Below, one piece after another: positions 47,001-60,559 of a DNA stretch of 64,000 nt. The translations under genes were made by a program, and so were the position numbers. The stretch lies in assembly GCF_000003815.2 (NCBI RefSeq), contig NC_049984.1, positions 13,186,003 through 13,250,002 of the forward strand, read 5' to 3'. The first letter of the stretch is position 1, and each line of letters opens with the position of its first letter. The DNA is from Branchiostoma floridae. Its lineage: Eukaryota > Chordata > Leptocardii > Amphioxiformes > Branchiostomatidae. The notes below the pieces were generated by a model that saw only the letters and a program-made list of their open reading frames with translations, had not been told where the DNA came from and searched no databases.

Positions 47001-50000
47001 TTAAAGTTGGCCCATATTCCTAACTCTTTTGCCATACTAAAATTTCATGCTGTAGAAAATGCCAATCACTAATGGAGTCATAAATATATGGTGTATGAAA
47101 AGATCTGAATTGGATAGTTTTTATGTCTTAACCTATAAAGTGATGTTCTATAGACTATAGAATTCATCTTCACTAATTGAAATACAATGGTAGTTAAGCT
47201 GTAGCTGCAATCAAGTGTAAAGAATTTGTCTTCCTTTTCTACCATATTATAAAAGCTGATTCACAACTTGACTTGAGATAAACTCAACAAAAAGTTTGGA
47301 AACTTAATCAATCATACCTCCATTATTACTGTATAGGTTGTTTGGTATTATTCACATTTTGTGTTATTACAGCCAGTAGGTACCATGTGAGTAATGAGGC
47401 TGTTGCAACTTGCTAAAGGCACCTCCTTGAACGTGGGACCCCATTTTATGTTCCTTCTGAAAGACAAATATAGTTCCAACTAAGATACCCTTCTTCAGAT
47501 CTGAACCGGGGTCTCCCAGTTATAGAACAGGAGGCCTAGGATCAACTGTGAAGCTGCTACCAATTGAGCTACAGAGACACCCATGATATATCATTGGAAA
47601 GCTTACTTATTACAATACCATACTTGTCATGTTCTGACATTCAAAGAACACCAGAGTAGACTACACAGTACATCACAAACACAAGTGGTAAAATTCTACT
47701 GGCAACCAGTATCTGACATTGACAGTAGCATTTTGGTACTTATTGGGAGCAGACCACCAACAAAATCAGCCACAGTGCTCACCAAAAAGAGAGGGTGGGG
47801 CACAGGCTTTTAGATCAACTATTTAGATGTGTGTACATTACACACATACAGTGACAGACTTGAAGAATCATTAATCCCAGAAAAGCCTATTAGTGATGTC
47901 CTTGGTGCTGAAGTGTGCTGCTGTGCTGCCCATCCATCCCAGTAAACTGTTCTTCCAACAATGATGATACATGATGTTGAAGCTACCTAGACCTTGAAAC
48001 AAGCTGGGCTCCTAATGGGGATCTGTTTGGCATTGAAATGAATGGATCTTCTGCCGTCCCTGCAACTGTGCTGCCTTAAAATCTAGTTTACTTCCCACAG
48101 TGAGATAGGATCCGGGAGTGCGTCATTCAAAAGGAAGGCCACAAACCTTACCATTTACAGGCTTGTAGGACAGGTAACTGACTGGTATATGATTTTGTAG
48201 TAATAACACACAAGGAATCTGGTTACATGTAAGTATTGGCAAATAAAATGCACTGTATTCTACAATATGTTGGGATTTGGAGAAAAGCAGATGGAGAAGT
48301 CATTTCACTGAAGACTTTTAAATGCAAGTTTTAATCAAAATCATTCCCATTTCTATTTATACCTTCATTTTTGTTGAATATCACATTCCTATGATGTATG
48401 TATCTGTGTTAGAAAAGGCAATGCAACTCATGTAGATTTAGAGGTCATCATTGAAACTTTCAAACGAGTGAGGAAAAAACAAATTACATGGTTTGTTTGA
48501 ACCTTTATGTGATATAATACATCAAACACAAATCAGATCTTCTTCAAGTAGGTCAAAGTAGCATCCACATCTGTCACAGATATACTTTGATTCCACAGAC
48601 AGTAGCCCACAGATAACAAACTACATAGTGATGTACAGTATATCAAGATGGAAGCTACATCAAAGACAAATCAGATCTTCTTCAACTAGGTCAAAGGTGA
48701 TACCCACATCTATCAAAGATAGACTTTCATTACACAGACAAAAGCACATCAGTATCATGCTATTTGTATCGATCTTACTATATAACCTCTAGAGATAAGT
48801 GACCTCTTTCGTATCTGATATATTTTTCAAGCAGCATTATAGGAATACTGTCTGTTGTAACATGCTTACCAATGTCATACACATGATAACAAGTTGACTA
48901 AGCAATACAGCAGACTACGAAAGTGGGGTAAACGACATGTAGAACAGAGGTGCTTCACCTTTTCCTGGTAAAGATTGCACTAAGACAAAAGTTTTTACCT
49001 ATGGTTTGATTGATTGCTTAAGAATGCAATTGTCTTCACCATACATCTAAGCTTTTTGAAACAATACAAACAATCTTCCTGAGCTTTTACTATCAAGAAG
49101 ACTTCCAAAAACATTTTTCTACTTATCTCACAAAACCAACTTATCATCAAAATTAAAATTGTGGGACTACTCCATAGCCACTGCCTCCAATGTCAAACAC
49201 TATAGTTATATTCTTTACATAGAAAGATAACAGATCAAATTCTATAGACAATACATTTTTTAAACATTTTTATTGCATACGCTTGCAGTTAGCTTTTGGG
49301 CAAATATTTGCAAATAACTATTATTACCACTTCCATGGTATTACTGTTATTATTGTTTCTGATGGATGAGTGAAAGGGTAGGCAAAATCTGTTTCAGTTC
49401 AGCAGTTTGTGCATAGTTGTGAAGGCAAGCACTGAAACTGTGATTCAACCAGACTGCAGCAATCTTGCCCATTACTTGTTCCATTTGTTGCCCTCTGGGC
49501 CACTGATGTCTCTCTCAGCATTAATCATAGCAGCTGGAGGACACTCGTAGACAACCTTTCACCGGTGAGATATGACAAGCTCCTGTCCATTAGGGACACA
49601 GATGTGGGGATGTCTGCTAACTGCCAACGTGGGCCCATTAATGCTGATGGCAAGATCATCTTTGTTGGTCCCAGCTGAAATTGCTATAAATTCATCTCAA
49701 CTTCTCATGCCTCAGAGGATGGCTAATGAGTAATGGACAGATAGCACAAGTGGCCCTGCATGCCTAGTTCTTGGAAAGGGAACTAAGATTAGATAAAGAT
49801 TGAGTTGAAGCTTTTTCAAGTAGCTAGTGGTAGTGCATTGCGACTTCACTTTAGCTCGTTTTGACCTAGCACACCAGGGCACTTCTACTCTTCTCCATAA
49901 GTGATTGTGTATTAGGTTCTTTTATGTAGAGAGGTTTGACGCTTGAGGCTAACACCTGAAGCTGCCATCCAGTCGTGTCCAGAGCCAGGCACAAACTCAG

Positions 50001-53000
50001 GGCGGTGGCTCCACTGAATATGCACCAGATGGGGTTGGTGGCAGAGTTCACAGACCTCTACACCACATGAACAGAAAAATATAATTTCATGTCTATATCT
50101 TCATGTTTTGCACACAAAAATAATGTGGCCTTGTATGTTAGCATATCCAACAGTGACAGAACCAAGGGTTCACTGAAATAAAATTTGTGTTCAAAATTTA
50201 TTTTCATAACGTATCAAGCATGGCTCGCATAAAAGACGCCAATAAATGTGTCATTGTAATTTAAGAGAATGACCAGTCCAATAAAGTGAAGAAGTGACAA
50301 GGATAAAACCCTATTTTTGTGGTAAGACCCCAACTACAACACAAAATTGCTTCATCTTAATGTAGATGGTCCGTCAGGACAATAAGACGGATCACTGGTG
50401 AAGCAAGTAATGAAGGAAGTTGATTGGCAAGATGCTATCTGTGAATAAAGTAGCAGAGGGAAGTCGTTATCTAGGAGTGATGTACCAGTCAGTGTCCTTC
50501 TCCTGCCAAAGTAGATAACATTTCAGCATTTGATCATCATGTGGACACATGCTATTTTTAAAATTCCACATATGTGTTCTGAAAATTACCCTATTTCGAA
50601 CTGAAAGGACCCAATTTTTCAATTCACAAACCACCTTAGGAGGATAGTCTGCATGCCTTGTTCTGTAAGGTGCTAAGCAACCTATTATGATTCACTGTTT
50701 CTTGTAGCCAGCCTGACCTAATCAACGTTGAAGGTGAATCCTTCGTTGAGTGTAACCTCCATGTAACTTCCATGTAGCACGTTATTTGTTGCTCTGAATT
50801 TATGTACTAGTACAAATGTAGTTGAATGCCAGATTGTGCCAAAGTCACAACGGAGCATCTGGTTGTGTCGAGGTTCGCAGACTAGTTTGGCCAAGTACCC
50901 TATGTACACCCCAATGAACTCCTTCCCAAAACCTTTTTCAAGTTAGTTGTTCCTGATATTATCATTAAGCATTGCAAGCCCTCCCAAATTTACCAGGATC
51001 TCTTGGAGTGGATGTTCCTGAGCAGAATCTCCACACCATTTCAGCCCAGCAGGACAGAAACTACTGATAAAAATATATGGCATTACTTCTTATCTCACAC
51101 CACTCTAATTATCCTCACCTCTCAACAAAAATTGACAGGACAGTGCATGTCTAATGAAGAAGGCAGAGTCCATGTGTTTTCAAACAGCAGGCTTCCAGAG
51201 ATAATCTTATCTCTATTTTGCATCTGTCAACTCATTAAAGTCAGGTACCAAAAATATACTGTTGTGTCATCCCTATACACGAGTACATGCACTTTTGCTA
51301 GGATCAATTGTTTTGCATGTCCTAGGAACTGTATCATAATCAGCTAGACATATTGACTCCTGAAACATTCAGCTGGGAGAGGACAATGATAAACATTATA
51401 TAATACTGCTAATAGTACCTAGTTTTGATTGTGTCTGTTGCACAGGGTCTCCTGAGTTCCTGAAACCAACACTAAATGGACCCTCCTATATTATAGCTTG
51501 CTGCAAGGCCACACGGAATAGCATATTTTGCTGAATATAAACCCTGCAGACAGACCTGGCCTATTGTAAACAATTCATCACACATTGATACACAATTACA
51601 CATGTCATCATTATCATGGTTATACCAAATGCATTTCTGAACACCATTCTCGACTTCCCATTTCTTTGCAACAGCAAAGCAAGGCTTGATTTTTTACTTT
51701 AAGAATACGACATGAGCCTCCTGGGACAGGGAGGACAAATTGACCTTGTTGATGGACAAGCATGAAGGATTACTTGACTGAGTGACACTATCTGCCTCAT
51801 TTGCTGGCATGAAAGACAGCTTGCTTAATCTTCATGTTTTAATCCAGTCACTCAGTCGCCTGGGCGGGCCCCATGTGTGTGGTGTGTTCCCTGTTGTAAT
51901 GAAGTTGTTTTTAAGTCCTAAGAAAGCATAATGATGGTGAAGGTTAGTTGTCATCCTACATGGCACACTCCACATCTGTATCCTATTCTATATCTGTAAA
52001 TCCTTACCTTCTTCCTGTACCACATTATTTTTGTTTTTCAGAATAATGGAAGGTAGAGTAATCAGATTTTGGTGCCTCCCAATAAATGTCACGTAAAATT
52101 GGATATCTGCCACCGGGGAATAGTTGGTCTAGAATTTGCATCCCAACATTCTCCAAAAAATCTTCCCTTAATACCCCTTGCAGCAGCCTTTACGCAACAA
52201 TTTTCATAAGGGATTGTCGGCCTGCCTCCAAACACATTGAATCAATAAGTTTCGTGGAATGAAAAGATGGAAAAGTCTGATATTTTGTCAGACAACAGCT
52301 GACCGCTGGACGGCTTTAGCTCTTCCAGGAACTCAGATAAGTACTCTAGATCTGGACAGGCTTTTAGTTTGTTTTGGAATCTACGACAAAGTTTCTCTCT
52401 GTACTTTGCAAAAGCAGCTTTTCCAAGGGAAATAACTTCAAATGCCTTACCGTGATCCCACCCAAGGAGGATTTTGGCCAGCTTAAAGCTACCACAGACT
52501 GTTAACCTTTGTCAGTCCAGGTTTTCCTATAAGACCTGCAGCTTTGAAAAATCCATCTTCTTGAGATGAATCAAAGGCCATGCTGCAGATTTACGGCCAC
52601 AAGTCTAGACAAAATCAAATATTTTATGACTTCTACGCTTTATCCCTAGTTCCTTTTAATCAAATGTCAATGTAAATGTCAAGACAATGTAAATGTCTGA
52701 GAGCACTCTCCCCTATTTCCATGTTAAGGTAATGTTATTGACTACTGCAGAGAACATCATCAGACCTCTGTGACATAATCTTAATTTGAATCTACCAGAG
52801 AAAAGCCTTGGACTGTGCAGACAATAGCCATCATGACAGTAGGTCCCATCACCAGGATTTTGCTCTCATTTCTTTACAAATCTCTGTGGAGAACATCATG
52901 CATGGTTAAATGGATAACCTGTCTACTATATCTAACAAGATTAGTGCGAAGCACAGCACAGGTCAGCAGACTAAGCCCCAGTTGCTAAGCTGTGTCATAC

Positions 53001-56000
53001 CTGGGACAGGAAAACTAAAGCAATACCTGCAACACTTCATCATGTGGCGTGTAAACCTAATGATGCAAGAAATGGTGCGGGCTGCCAAATGAAGGGAATG
53101 AGTCTAATTAAACCCAGGTTTTACGCCCTCGCACCAAAGCCCTCTCCGCAGCAAGCTTAAGCCGACTTTACGATGTTTTTATTTCCTAGATCATTTGGTT
53201 CGGTGTTGACCTGCCCCGCCGGTGGAATGAAGTGTCTGTTTCCACATGAAGGTGACAAATGATTCAATTTTTGGCATGTCAGAGGTCACAGGATAAAGGA
53301 CACATCCTAGGGTATAATTGGGCCAGGCTGTGTGGTGTGGAATATTGATTTTGTGAAATAACATTTACCCACTAAAAAAGTGTCTTAAACCATTCGTGTC
53401 TGTTTCTGTATGAGGAGATCCAAGCAAGAAGATTTGAAACAAATAAATATGTAGGAAGCAGCTGACATAAGTCCTCGACTATCCCTACCAATGTTTACTG
53501 GCAAATTACGCGTATCGCAACTGTGGTGTCAGACATTAGCTCATGACTGTCAGGTTGAAACAACTCTCTTCATATGACACTAATCTTCACCAGATGTATG
53601 GCTCCAGTTTCTTTTTGTGCCTCTTTCTGTGACATTATTGTTAGCTTTCAGCCATTCAGGGCCTTTCGGGTTTTTCACTGGACATTTCACCAAACTTAAA
53701 CCGAATGTGCAAACTCTGACTTTGTACAATATTTTTGTGCATTTAGTATGTTTTCAAGTGGTTAGGCTTTATGCTTCTAAGCAGCTAATTATGTGGATAC
53801 AAATTACATCAGAGGTCTTCAAATATATGCCTACCTTTCCCCTGCTTTACAGTCTTACCTAGATCATCATTACATCATTATATGTGGTTAATATGGCCTT
53901 AATAGTCGTTATATAAACAATACCAGGATGTGTCATATTACTACAACAATAGAGAGGTGTGAGGTGATGTTCAGTTTATAGACAGAGGAATAGACTGGGG
54001 TGGTGCCTGGGAGATGATAAGAAGGTACAGGAAATTAGGACTGGAGACAGTGGGCATCCCTGCCACAGGGTTATCAGGAACATGACCAAACTAAACCCTC
54101 CCCACAACACAAAAGGAGACAGAGAGGGTCTGGGAAGGATCCCCTTTGTACCACTCCCTGTCAAACAGGGTCAGACAAGCCAGATTCCAGGGACAATGAT
54201 GGAATGTTTGGCAGATTTTTGTAATTGCTGAATATTAGTGAGGACTGAGAGCCCTCCCTGGCACCCCAGGGATACAGACAGGCATAATGAGAGCCAGTCA
54301 TAGGTGGCCTGTGGGGCAGCCCAGAAAACACACTATGGGCAACAGTAGGGATCAGATTTCATGCTGGAACCAATTAAAGTCTAGCCCAGCTCAGGCCCAC
54401 CCCTACCTCCCCTGAGGCCACTTGGGAGAGGAGGGGCAGAGGGCGTGAAATCAGGGCACAAGTCCTAAAACAAACATTCCCTGCCTCCAAATCCCGCTGG
54501 GATCTGCCTGCCAGGAAGGGACTCCTGGAGGGACAAGTGTCCAGGATACAGTTTCAGCAGAACCAAAGTTTGTTGTGGCCATGTTTGGGTGATGGGTAAA
54601 CCGCCAAGCCAAGCCAGCACAGCACGCCAGCCCCCCTCCCACACCCCAGCATTCCCCAACAATTCCACAGATAAAGTGGAGCCAGAGATTCTGTGGACAA
54701 TTGGTAATGGGACTTAAAATCCTCCTTTAGGGATTACCGCCCCAGTTGTTCTGGTCTTCTTCATGCTCCCTGCCTAGTTACTAGGCACCACCTGTAACTA
54801 CAGGAGGAGCCAGGGGATGGTACAGTAACAACTCAAGGGTGGGACACAGACACTGGAGAGAGGAAGTGTGACAGGGTGTGTTTATATACAGTGGCTTGCT
54901 TAGTGAATTGTTTTTATAACAAGGTACAGAAGCTGTTATCAGAATATTTCAAATCCTAGCTTTTGCTGATAAGAGCTTGTTGAAGTTTTAACATATTGCA
55001 TTGGCAAAGCTTTACAATTCAGCAAAGCTTTATGATATGCAAGTGGACTTAATACTAACCTTTGCCAAGAATGTTTTTTGGAGTGTTTGCATACACCTTT
55101 GTGTGTAGCAGCATAGCTCAAGAAGCTATGGATGGGTTGTCAGGAAATCTAGTGCAATGTATTTGGCAAGATCTTGTCATATCAAACAAATGATTAGATT
55201 TTGAGCCCCCTGGCGGCTTTCCTTGATTCTGCAGGAGAACTCCTACCTTAGGTACTTTCCATTGGCAAGCTGAGAGTTTTGAGTGTTAGATACAGTATAG
55301 CTCTTGTGTGCTGGGGAACAAGGGACCTGAGGTTGGGTTGGCTCTGTATGCTGCAAAACTTCCACAGCTGGATCCACTGTATTAGCAGCCTCTTGAGTCA
55401 CGCTGACAAGTGGTAATGGTAATTTCATGTTCAGAAGGATCACATCTCAGGTCCAGCCTCAGATGTGGTCCATCTGGTTTCATAAACATGAAGGCCTGGG
55501 AAACTGTCCAACACTTGGGAAGTTCCTGCCATCATCCCCAGGGCATCTTTCACCTTCACAGTTATTCTGGGAACAGCTTCAACAGCTGAGAGGAATAAGT
55601 GGCCTCTGCATTCCAAGTTTCTGGTATCAATGATATACGTGCAAGGTGCAGCAACTGTGCTGTGAAAATATTATGCTTGTGGCCTCATTCTGTTGTCTCA
55701 TATTTCACAAAAGTCAAGAGCACCAGAATTTTTCAAGGTTGAACTGAACTTGTGATGACACTGCAAACAGTCCACACTATGCACTGATGAAAGCCAGTAA
55801 ACTTGGTTTTAGAAAGAATTTAAGTGATGAAGTGTTAGGAAATGGCTTCCACAAAGTAGACGATGTAGACTGCACACGCCATTGATATGATTAGTGCATC
55901 CTATAAGCAGTCTAGATTCCAAGAAAGTGAAGCCTTTGGGAAATGCAAGTCACATTTGCATTGTGTATTGCAATAATTCAGACAGGACTGGGTACTGTCC

Positions 56001-59000
56001 TAGAGTAACCGACCACTTGCAGCTCTTCATTTTACAGCGAGGAGCAGAATTTCTAAGTCACATTAGTATTCATGAGGATAAATCACGGGGACAGGTTCAT
56101 ATGCACAGGTTGACACAGGATTGTTGCTACTGTAGGTTCATTTACATTCACTGTGCTTTGCTATGGAGAGGTCAATGTTAAAATGAAACCACCTCAAACG
56201 TTTTGCAACTTACAGTACTCTGGAGTTATTGAACCAAATTCTAGTACTCAAGTAGAATGGGATAAAGATTGATGTAGTAAGTTTTCTGTTAGACTGCACA
56301 GATTTGATTTCTTAGTTCTCGGACTATTGCAGATTTTTGTTTCAAAATCAGCAAGAAATTAAGACTGTGAATCTAAGAGCCAAGAAACTGAATTGGTGTA
56401 ATAGATAACAAGGCATTCGGTATAATCATTGCTGGGCTTTTTATAATAACCCTTTTTGTAAGAACTAGTTCGAAGTGACAGAATATTCTGTATCTGTATG
56501 TACGAAAGGTTTCCTCTTCAACCCACCCACTTGTACAGGTTGCGCTTAAGATTTCTTTTCGTCTCTGTTATGCAAGTTTTTATGTTTGCAGATCAGGAGC
56601 ATCACCGGGGCACTAAAAGCCTGCAGGGATGTGCATTGATTGACAAGATACAAGCTGCCTCTTGGTAACCTGTCACCCAGCATGAAACCCAGGCCTAATG
56701 TGGGAAGATAGGGCTTATTCCCATCACCTCCCTGGAGTCAACCCGATTGCCATTTATCTCCCAGTTTTAAAAACATGTTCCTTAAGTACCTACATGAAGG
56801 GCAAGTCTTAATAGTTTTAATGGAAGGTTACGTTATACCTAGGAGACAGGGTTATCTCCGTCGCAGTAAGACGTTGTCCAGAATACATTTAAAGATATGG
56901 CTCAATGGCACTGTGGAAAATACAGAAGAAAGCTGACTGCAATTGTAGGTACCGTAATGAAGTGCCTAGATATGCCACAACAAGGATTTCCTTATCTTGT
57001 TTACCATACTTGGGTACTGCACTGACCGCCAGACAGTGAGGCTTGCAGCCCATTTAATGGCCTGTAGCTACAAGCTATCACAAGCAGACAGTAGATCAAG
57101 TTATCAGACAAAGAATTTAGGGGGTCAGACCCAACCTGCATCAACTCCTTAAGCACTGCAGGAAAGATGTTGATGGAGGAACTTCAAGGCTGCGAAATTT
57201 TGAATGCACACATATACTTCATGAATAAAGAATGACGTGCTAGAATGGTGACTACACACTCTTGAAGTGGATTAAATTGTTCCAGGGCCAATTCTATCTC
57301 CGGAAAAGATCTAAACAGCTTCAGATTTAATTGGTGACAGTCTTACCTGTAGTCTTTGACAGCACCACATTTGTACAGCACTGCACAATTACTGTGGATG
57401 TACATTTTGTGCCTCAAACACAGTGTAAACAATCATCACATGATCAATACTACTGAAGCATTTGACCAAGACAGTTCTTGCCAAACTCACCTGATTCACA
57501 GGCAAACTGTTTCGTTGAGTTGTCCACAAACATGATGGACACTGCGTGCTTCTTGCTGTCCTTAGGCATACGGGACACACTTCGCACGCTCTCCAGGACG
57601 GTCACTTTGTGATAGGCCCGGATCTGAGCTGCCTTTTCATCCAGGAACTTCTCAAATCGCCGGGGTCCCTTGCTGGAAGCTCTCTTAAAGATGATCCAGC
57701 ATTTCTGGTAAATCTGATGGTATAAATATTCAATCCAAATAAATATACATGTGTTGTATTACAGTAATTGAAATGTTGAGAATTGTGAAAGCATACATGG
57801 ATTTCATCATCCTATAATCAAGTCTCCCCAGGGAAGCTTTATCACTGTCAGGTTTGGGACAGTGAGCGACAGACTTTAATTTTTTTCATTATCTGCATCA
57901 GTTGTTTTAGCAGGTGTATGAGCGATAGAGTAAAGGTTATTGAAATGTTGCAGCTCGACAATTAGAGCGTGTTGCTGATCGGAATGTACCAGGATATTCA
58001 AAATGGAATTTGCGGAATCCAGCGCGATGATTGTGATGATAGGCTGTAAACCATGACCATATTTATCATTGAATGTTAAAGAGTGAAATTTTTTAACCTT
58101 TGTTGCAAGCGTAGCATTTTTTGTGGCGTATCATAGTATTTCTTTTACATCTTCTCTCTGTACGTCATATGTACATTACCATGGTGTGAAACATGAAAAG
58201 TATGTAAAATTAGGAAGCACCAGTCAAATTATTCAAAAATCGTGGTTACATTCTGACACTGGATTGATGTTACAAAGCACAAAATCTTGTCTCCCACATT
58301 GTTTTGTGCTGACTACAGGCATTTGTGAGTAACATCCCTGCCTAGGTCACATGTGTTCTCTGGAGATAACGTCACAGCGGACCGCCAGGTTACCACAACT
58401 CCCAGGTGCAGCCAACTGATCATTTCCATTCTGTATCAATTCAGCACTGATAAAAGAACCAAAATATTTTGGAAGTGCATTAAGTTGACATTGACCCCGC
58501 CGCAAAACTCCATAGGAATGTAATTATCCTGGGATAACAAAGCCAGACAAATATTTCACCCACAACGTTTCATTATCCGTTTTGAGATATGGAATGTTAA
58601 TACTGTAGTTGTAGCTATATTGTATTCTTTTGCCAAAAAGTTGTTACTTAAATATTATAAATGGCAAAAGAAAACAGATGTAGGTATCCGATAGATGTAT
58701 ATGGAGGCTTTGATTAGAATTCTGTATTACATATGAAGTTCTCATGCTCCTTGATCTGGCGCTGCAACTGGGACCTGTCTAGCGATTTCATTTGCTGTTA
58801 ACCTTTGACCTTTCACAGCCACCCACACGCAAGCCGAGAGATTAATCAATAGGCCAGGGTGGGCCAGAAGTGAAGGTCACTGTTGCCTCATCAGTCAGGC
58901 TACAGCGTCCGTGTAGGGCTGACCGTTTGACCACTATGGTACTGATCTACGGTGATTTAAACTGTCGGTGTCGTGAACTGCAATATTTTGCGATCTTAGC

Positions 59001-60559
59001 TACTGCTGTACACATTAATATGGTGAGGCGCAGTTTATCATCATCACACAGTACAACATACTCTGATTTGAAGAATCAATGTGTTTATACAGACTACTAT
59101 ATACAGTGAGAAGGACTACAATTGTTGTCTTACATTGCAGTATAAAGTGGTCATAACTGTCAATGTCATTTACCAAAGCCTGCCTACAGAGAACTGATGT
59201 ATACTTCACACTTGTGATCCTATTTCTGATCTCCAGGTTTACTGGTCCATAAATCTTAATACAGACCAGCTCTACTCAGTAACTCCTATATGTGTATTAG
59301 TCATTCATTTATGAGGGTCTGCTTGGGGGAATCCTGGCAACACTTAATTGTAAATTTAGCGGGCCAGCAATCAGGAGGACCGACAAGACTTAATAGTAAT
59401 TCAACTTGTTTTTGTGAAATGTTTTCTCAACAATTTCGTTGAATTGCTTCATTGCTTTCATGGCAAAACAAGCCTGCAAACACAGATCAACCAAGACTTT
59501 TGCAAAATCTGGTAAAACTAAAAGAATTGTAGATAACAAATAACGTTCCACGTAGAATTGAAGCAGCCAATTTCGCTTCACAAATAATTTGCAGACAATG
59601 CTTAACATTGACTTACAGTGGACCAGCAATGACTATCGCTGAATTAGAATAGCTAGCTATGCCTCACAGAAAAAGGCATGCAGACCCTCAGTAAAGGGAA
59701 CATGGGAGCCGGACTGTAAGCAGGTCCTTAGTAAGATTTACGATCTTTGCCCATAGGCACAAATCCCAACCTATGCTTCGCCTTAAGCAAATTTTTCTTC
59801 AGCATGGGTCTATAAATCTTCGTACTTGCCTGCGTTTTTGTCATGTTTTCTTGACATGTTCAGACGGGAAGGTTAGAAAATAGTACAGATCTTGAATATC
59901 AGATAACATGTAGGATTGTCTAGACCCTTGACCTGACACTGTGTTTGGTACAGTCCATAACTCCCAACTCCACCTGTTCTATTTATTTAGCTGTAGATGT
60001 TATATAGAAGTCAGACAAGTAGAAAACAGGCAAAATTATGATGAACATGTTGCTATTGATTACTGTAACAGTTTTTATCATATTTTGCATCTCCCATCAT
60101 GGACAAAAGCTCAATGCAAATCGACTTGGGAAACTTGATTAAGATCCTAACACTTCTGCCATGTACCAGTATATTGTTGCTATAACAAAACAGCACAAAA
60201 CAATGAAAGACACAAGCTTTAATAGGGTCACCTCCTTGCAAACATAACTATAGATTGTATAACTCAGAAGTATATTGTGTAGACTAGATTATTAAAACCT
60301 TAAGGGTTGAAATCACTGGATGGAGCCATAAAAAATGTTGCTTTTGTTCTCATAGTTTTGATAGTCATCTTCAATGAGGTGAATAGAGAAATTATCATGC
60401 AGCCTACAGCAAAGCCTAGGGGGTCATGCCTTAGCCAGAGATTCACATCTTCAAAAACACGAAAATTGCATGATGAATTGTGACCTTACTCACCCCAAGT
60501 TTCCTGCTTCGCATGCGAACGTAGCCTTGCCTGACAATGTCGTTGAAGTCTGATGCCAT
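32017..60559 (-). CDS. DOK4/5/6: DOK4/5/6-type docking protein with extended tyrosine-motif tail
   Basis: Ten minus-strand exons join in frame: 60559-60494, 57713-57491, 42343-42224, 40234-40045, 39807-39666, 38237-38137, 37795-37650, 37165-36971, 32944-32897 and 32171-32017 (stop TGA), giving 461 aa. DOK4-6 are membrane-recruited adaptors downstream of RET, insulin and neurotrophin receptors. Seen: [20 protein letters not shown] start, the DOK4-6 hallmark; a PH domain to about residue 112 ([19 protein letters not shown], then FACESELEADEW); a PTB/IRS domain about 137-240 ([64 protein letters not shown]). Human DOK4-6 end near 330 aa; here a longer tail has Y285, Y288, YEVPVD (Y335), YERPAE (Y354) and YVNV (Y401). 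The first coding exon is preceded by an acceptor near 60624, so a non-coding 5' exon lies further upstream. Introns are long (15 kb for intron 2). Confidence 0.93.
32897..32944 (-). other. 48-nt DOK exon 9 carrying a GRB2-type YVNV site
   Basis: Acceptor ACAG at 32948-32945 and donor GTAAG from 32896 bound an exon that reads [15 protein letters not shown]. It starts and ends at phase 1, so skipping it would keep the frame. YVNV fits the pYxNx consensus of the GRB2 SH2 domain. It was not visible as a long open frame and was found by following splice sites and phase. Confidence 0.85.
35345..35610 (+). mobile_element. tRNA-derived SINE
   Basis: The head has TCTAGTGGATAGTGG (A-box-like) and GGATTTGATTCCAGG (B-box-like). 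It is followed by the body motif TTGTGTCCTGGGAAAAGGCACTTAACAC (seen as TGTGTCCTGGGAAAAGGCAC), then a TACACCCAGGTGCAAAATGG block. The body is shared with the element at 14935-15155. It lies in DOK intron 8. Confidence 0.7.
41052..41395. repeat. Minisatellite, about 45-bp unit, about seven copies
   Basis: Repeated blocks of the type GGTTACATCATGAGGGTCTG followed by CATGGGGGTCCAGATTAGGG and GCAGG, with substitutions and small length changes. It lies in DOK intron 3. Confidence 0.9.
42425..42635 (-). mobile_element. tRNA-derived SINE
   Basis: On the minus strand TCTCTAGCTTAAAAAGCAGC (A-box region) is followed by AACTGGGAAACCCCAGTTCA and ATCCTGG (B-box region), and then a body ending with GGGACATGAAATAGG. 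It is closely similar in plan to the copy at 47385-47583. It starts about 80 bp upstream of DOK exon 3, in intron 2. Confidence 0.7.
43130..47380. other. DOK intron 2, distal part
   Basis: No coding exon is supported. The 115-aa minus-strand frame at 43901-44248 and the plus-strand frame at 45478-45804 resemble no family I know. Between 43980 and 44290 the base composition is markedly GC-richer than the flanks. A short hairpin with CATCTTATTAATGAC-type arms lies at about 45729-45768. Confidence 0.4.
47385..47583 (-). mobile_element. tRNA-derived SINE
   Basis: On the minus strand TGTAGCTCAATTGGTAGCAG is an excellent tRNA D-arm/A box. ACTGGGAGACCCCGGTTCAG contains the B box, about 50 bp further. 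The body contains GAAGGAACATAAAATGGGGT, also present in related form in the copy at 42425-42635. Confidence 0.8.
47600..57490. other. DOK intron 2, proximal part
   Basis: About 10 kb without a supported exon. Two blocks stand out as less AT-rich and lower in simple repeats: about 49440-49760 and about 53980-54720. I cannot tell whether they are conserved regulatory DNA. A duplication at 48531-48745 is listed separately. Remaining open frames are short and unrecognised. Confidence 0.4.
48531..48745. repeat. Direct duplication of about 75 bp
   Basis: CAAATCAGATCTTCTTCAA, followed by TAGGTCAAAG, CCACATCT, AGACTTT/ATACTTT and CACAGACA, occurs at about 48531-48607 and again at about 48667-48745. 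It is an imperfect tandem-type duplication within DOK intron 2. Confidence 0.7.
57714..60493. other. DOK intron 1
   Basis: No exon is supported between the first and second coding exons. Several short open frames (for example 58123-58332 and 59390-59629) have no recognisable content. AT-rich and without an obvious repeat array. Confidence 0.4.
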
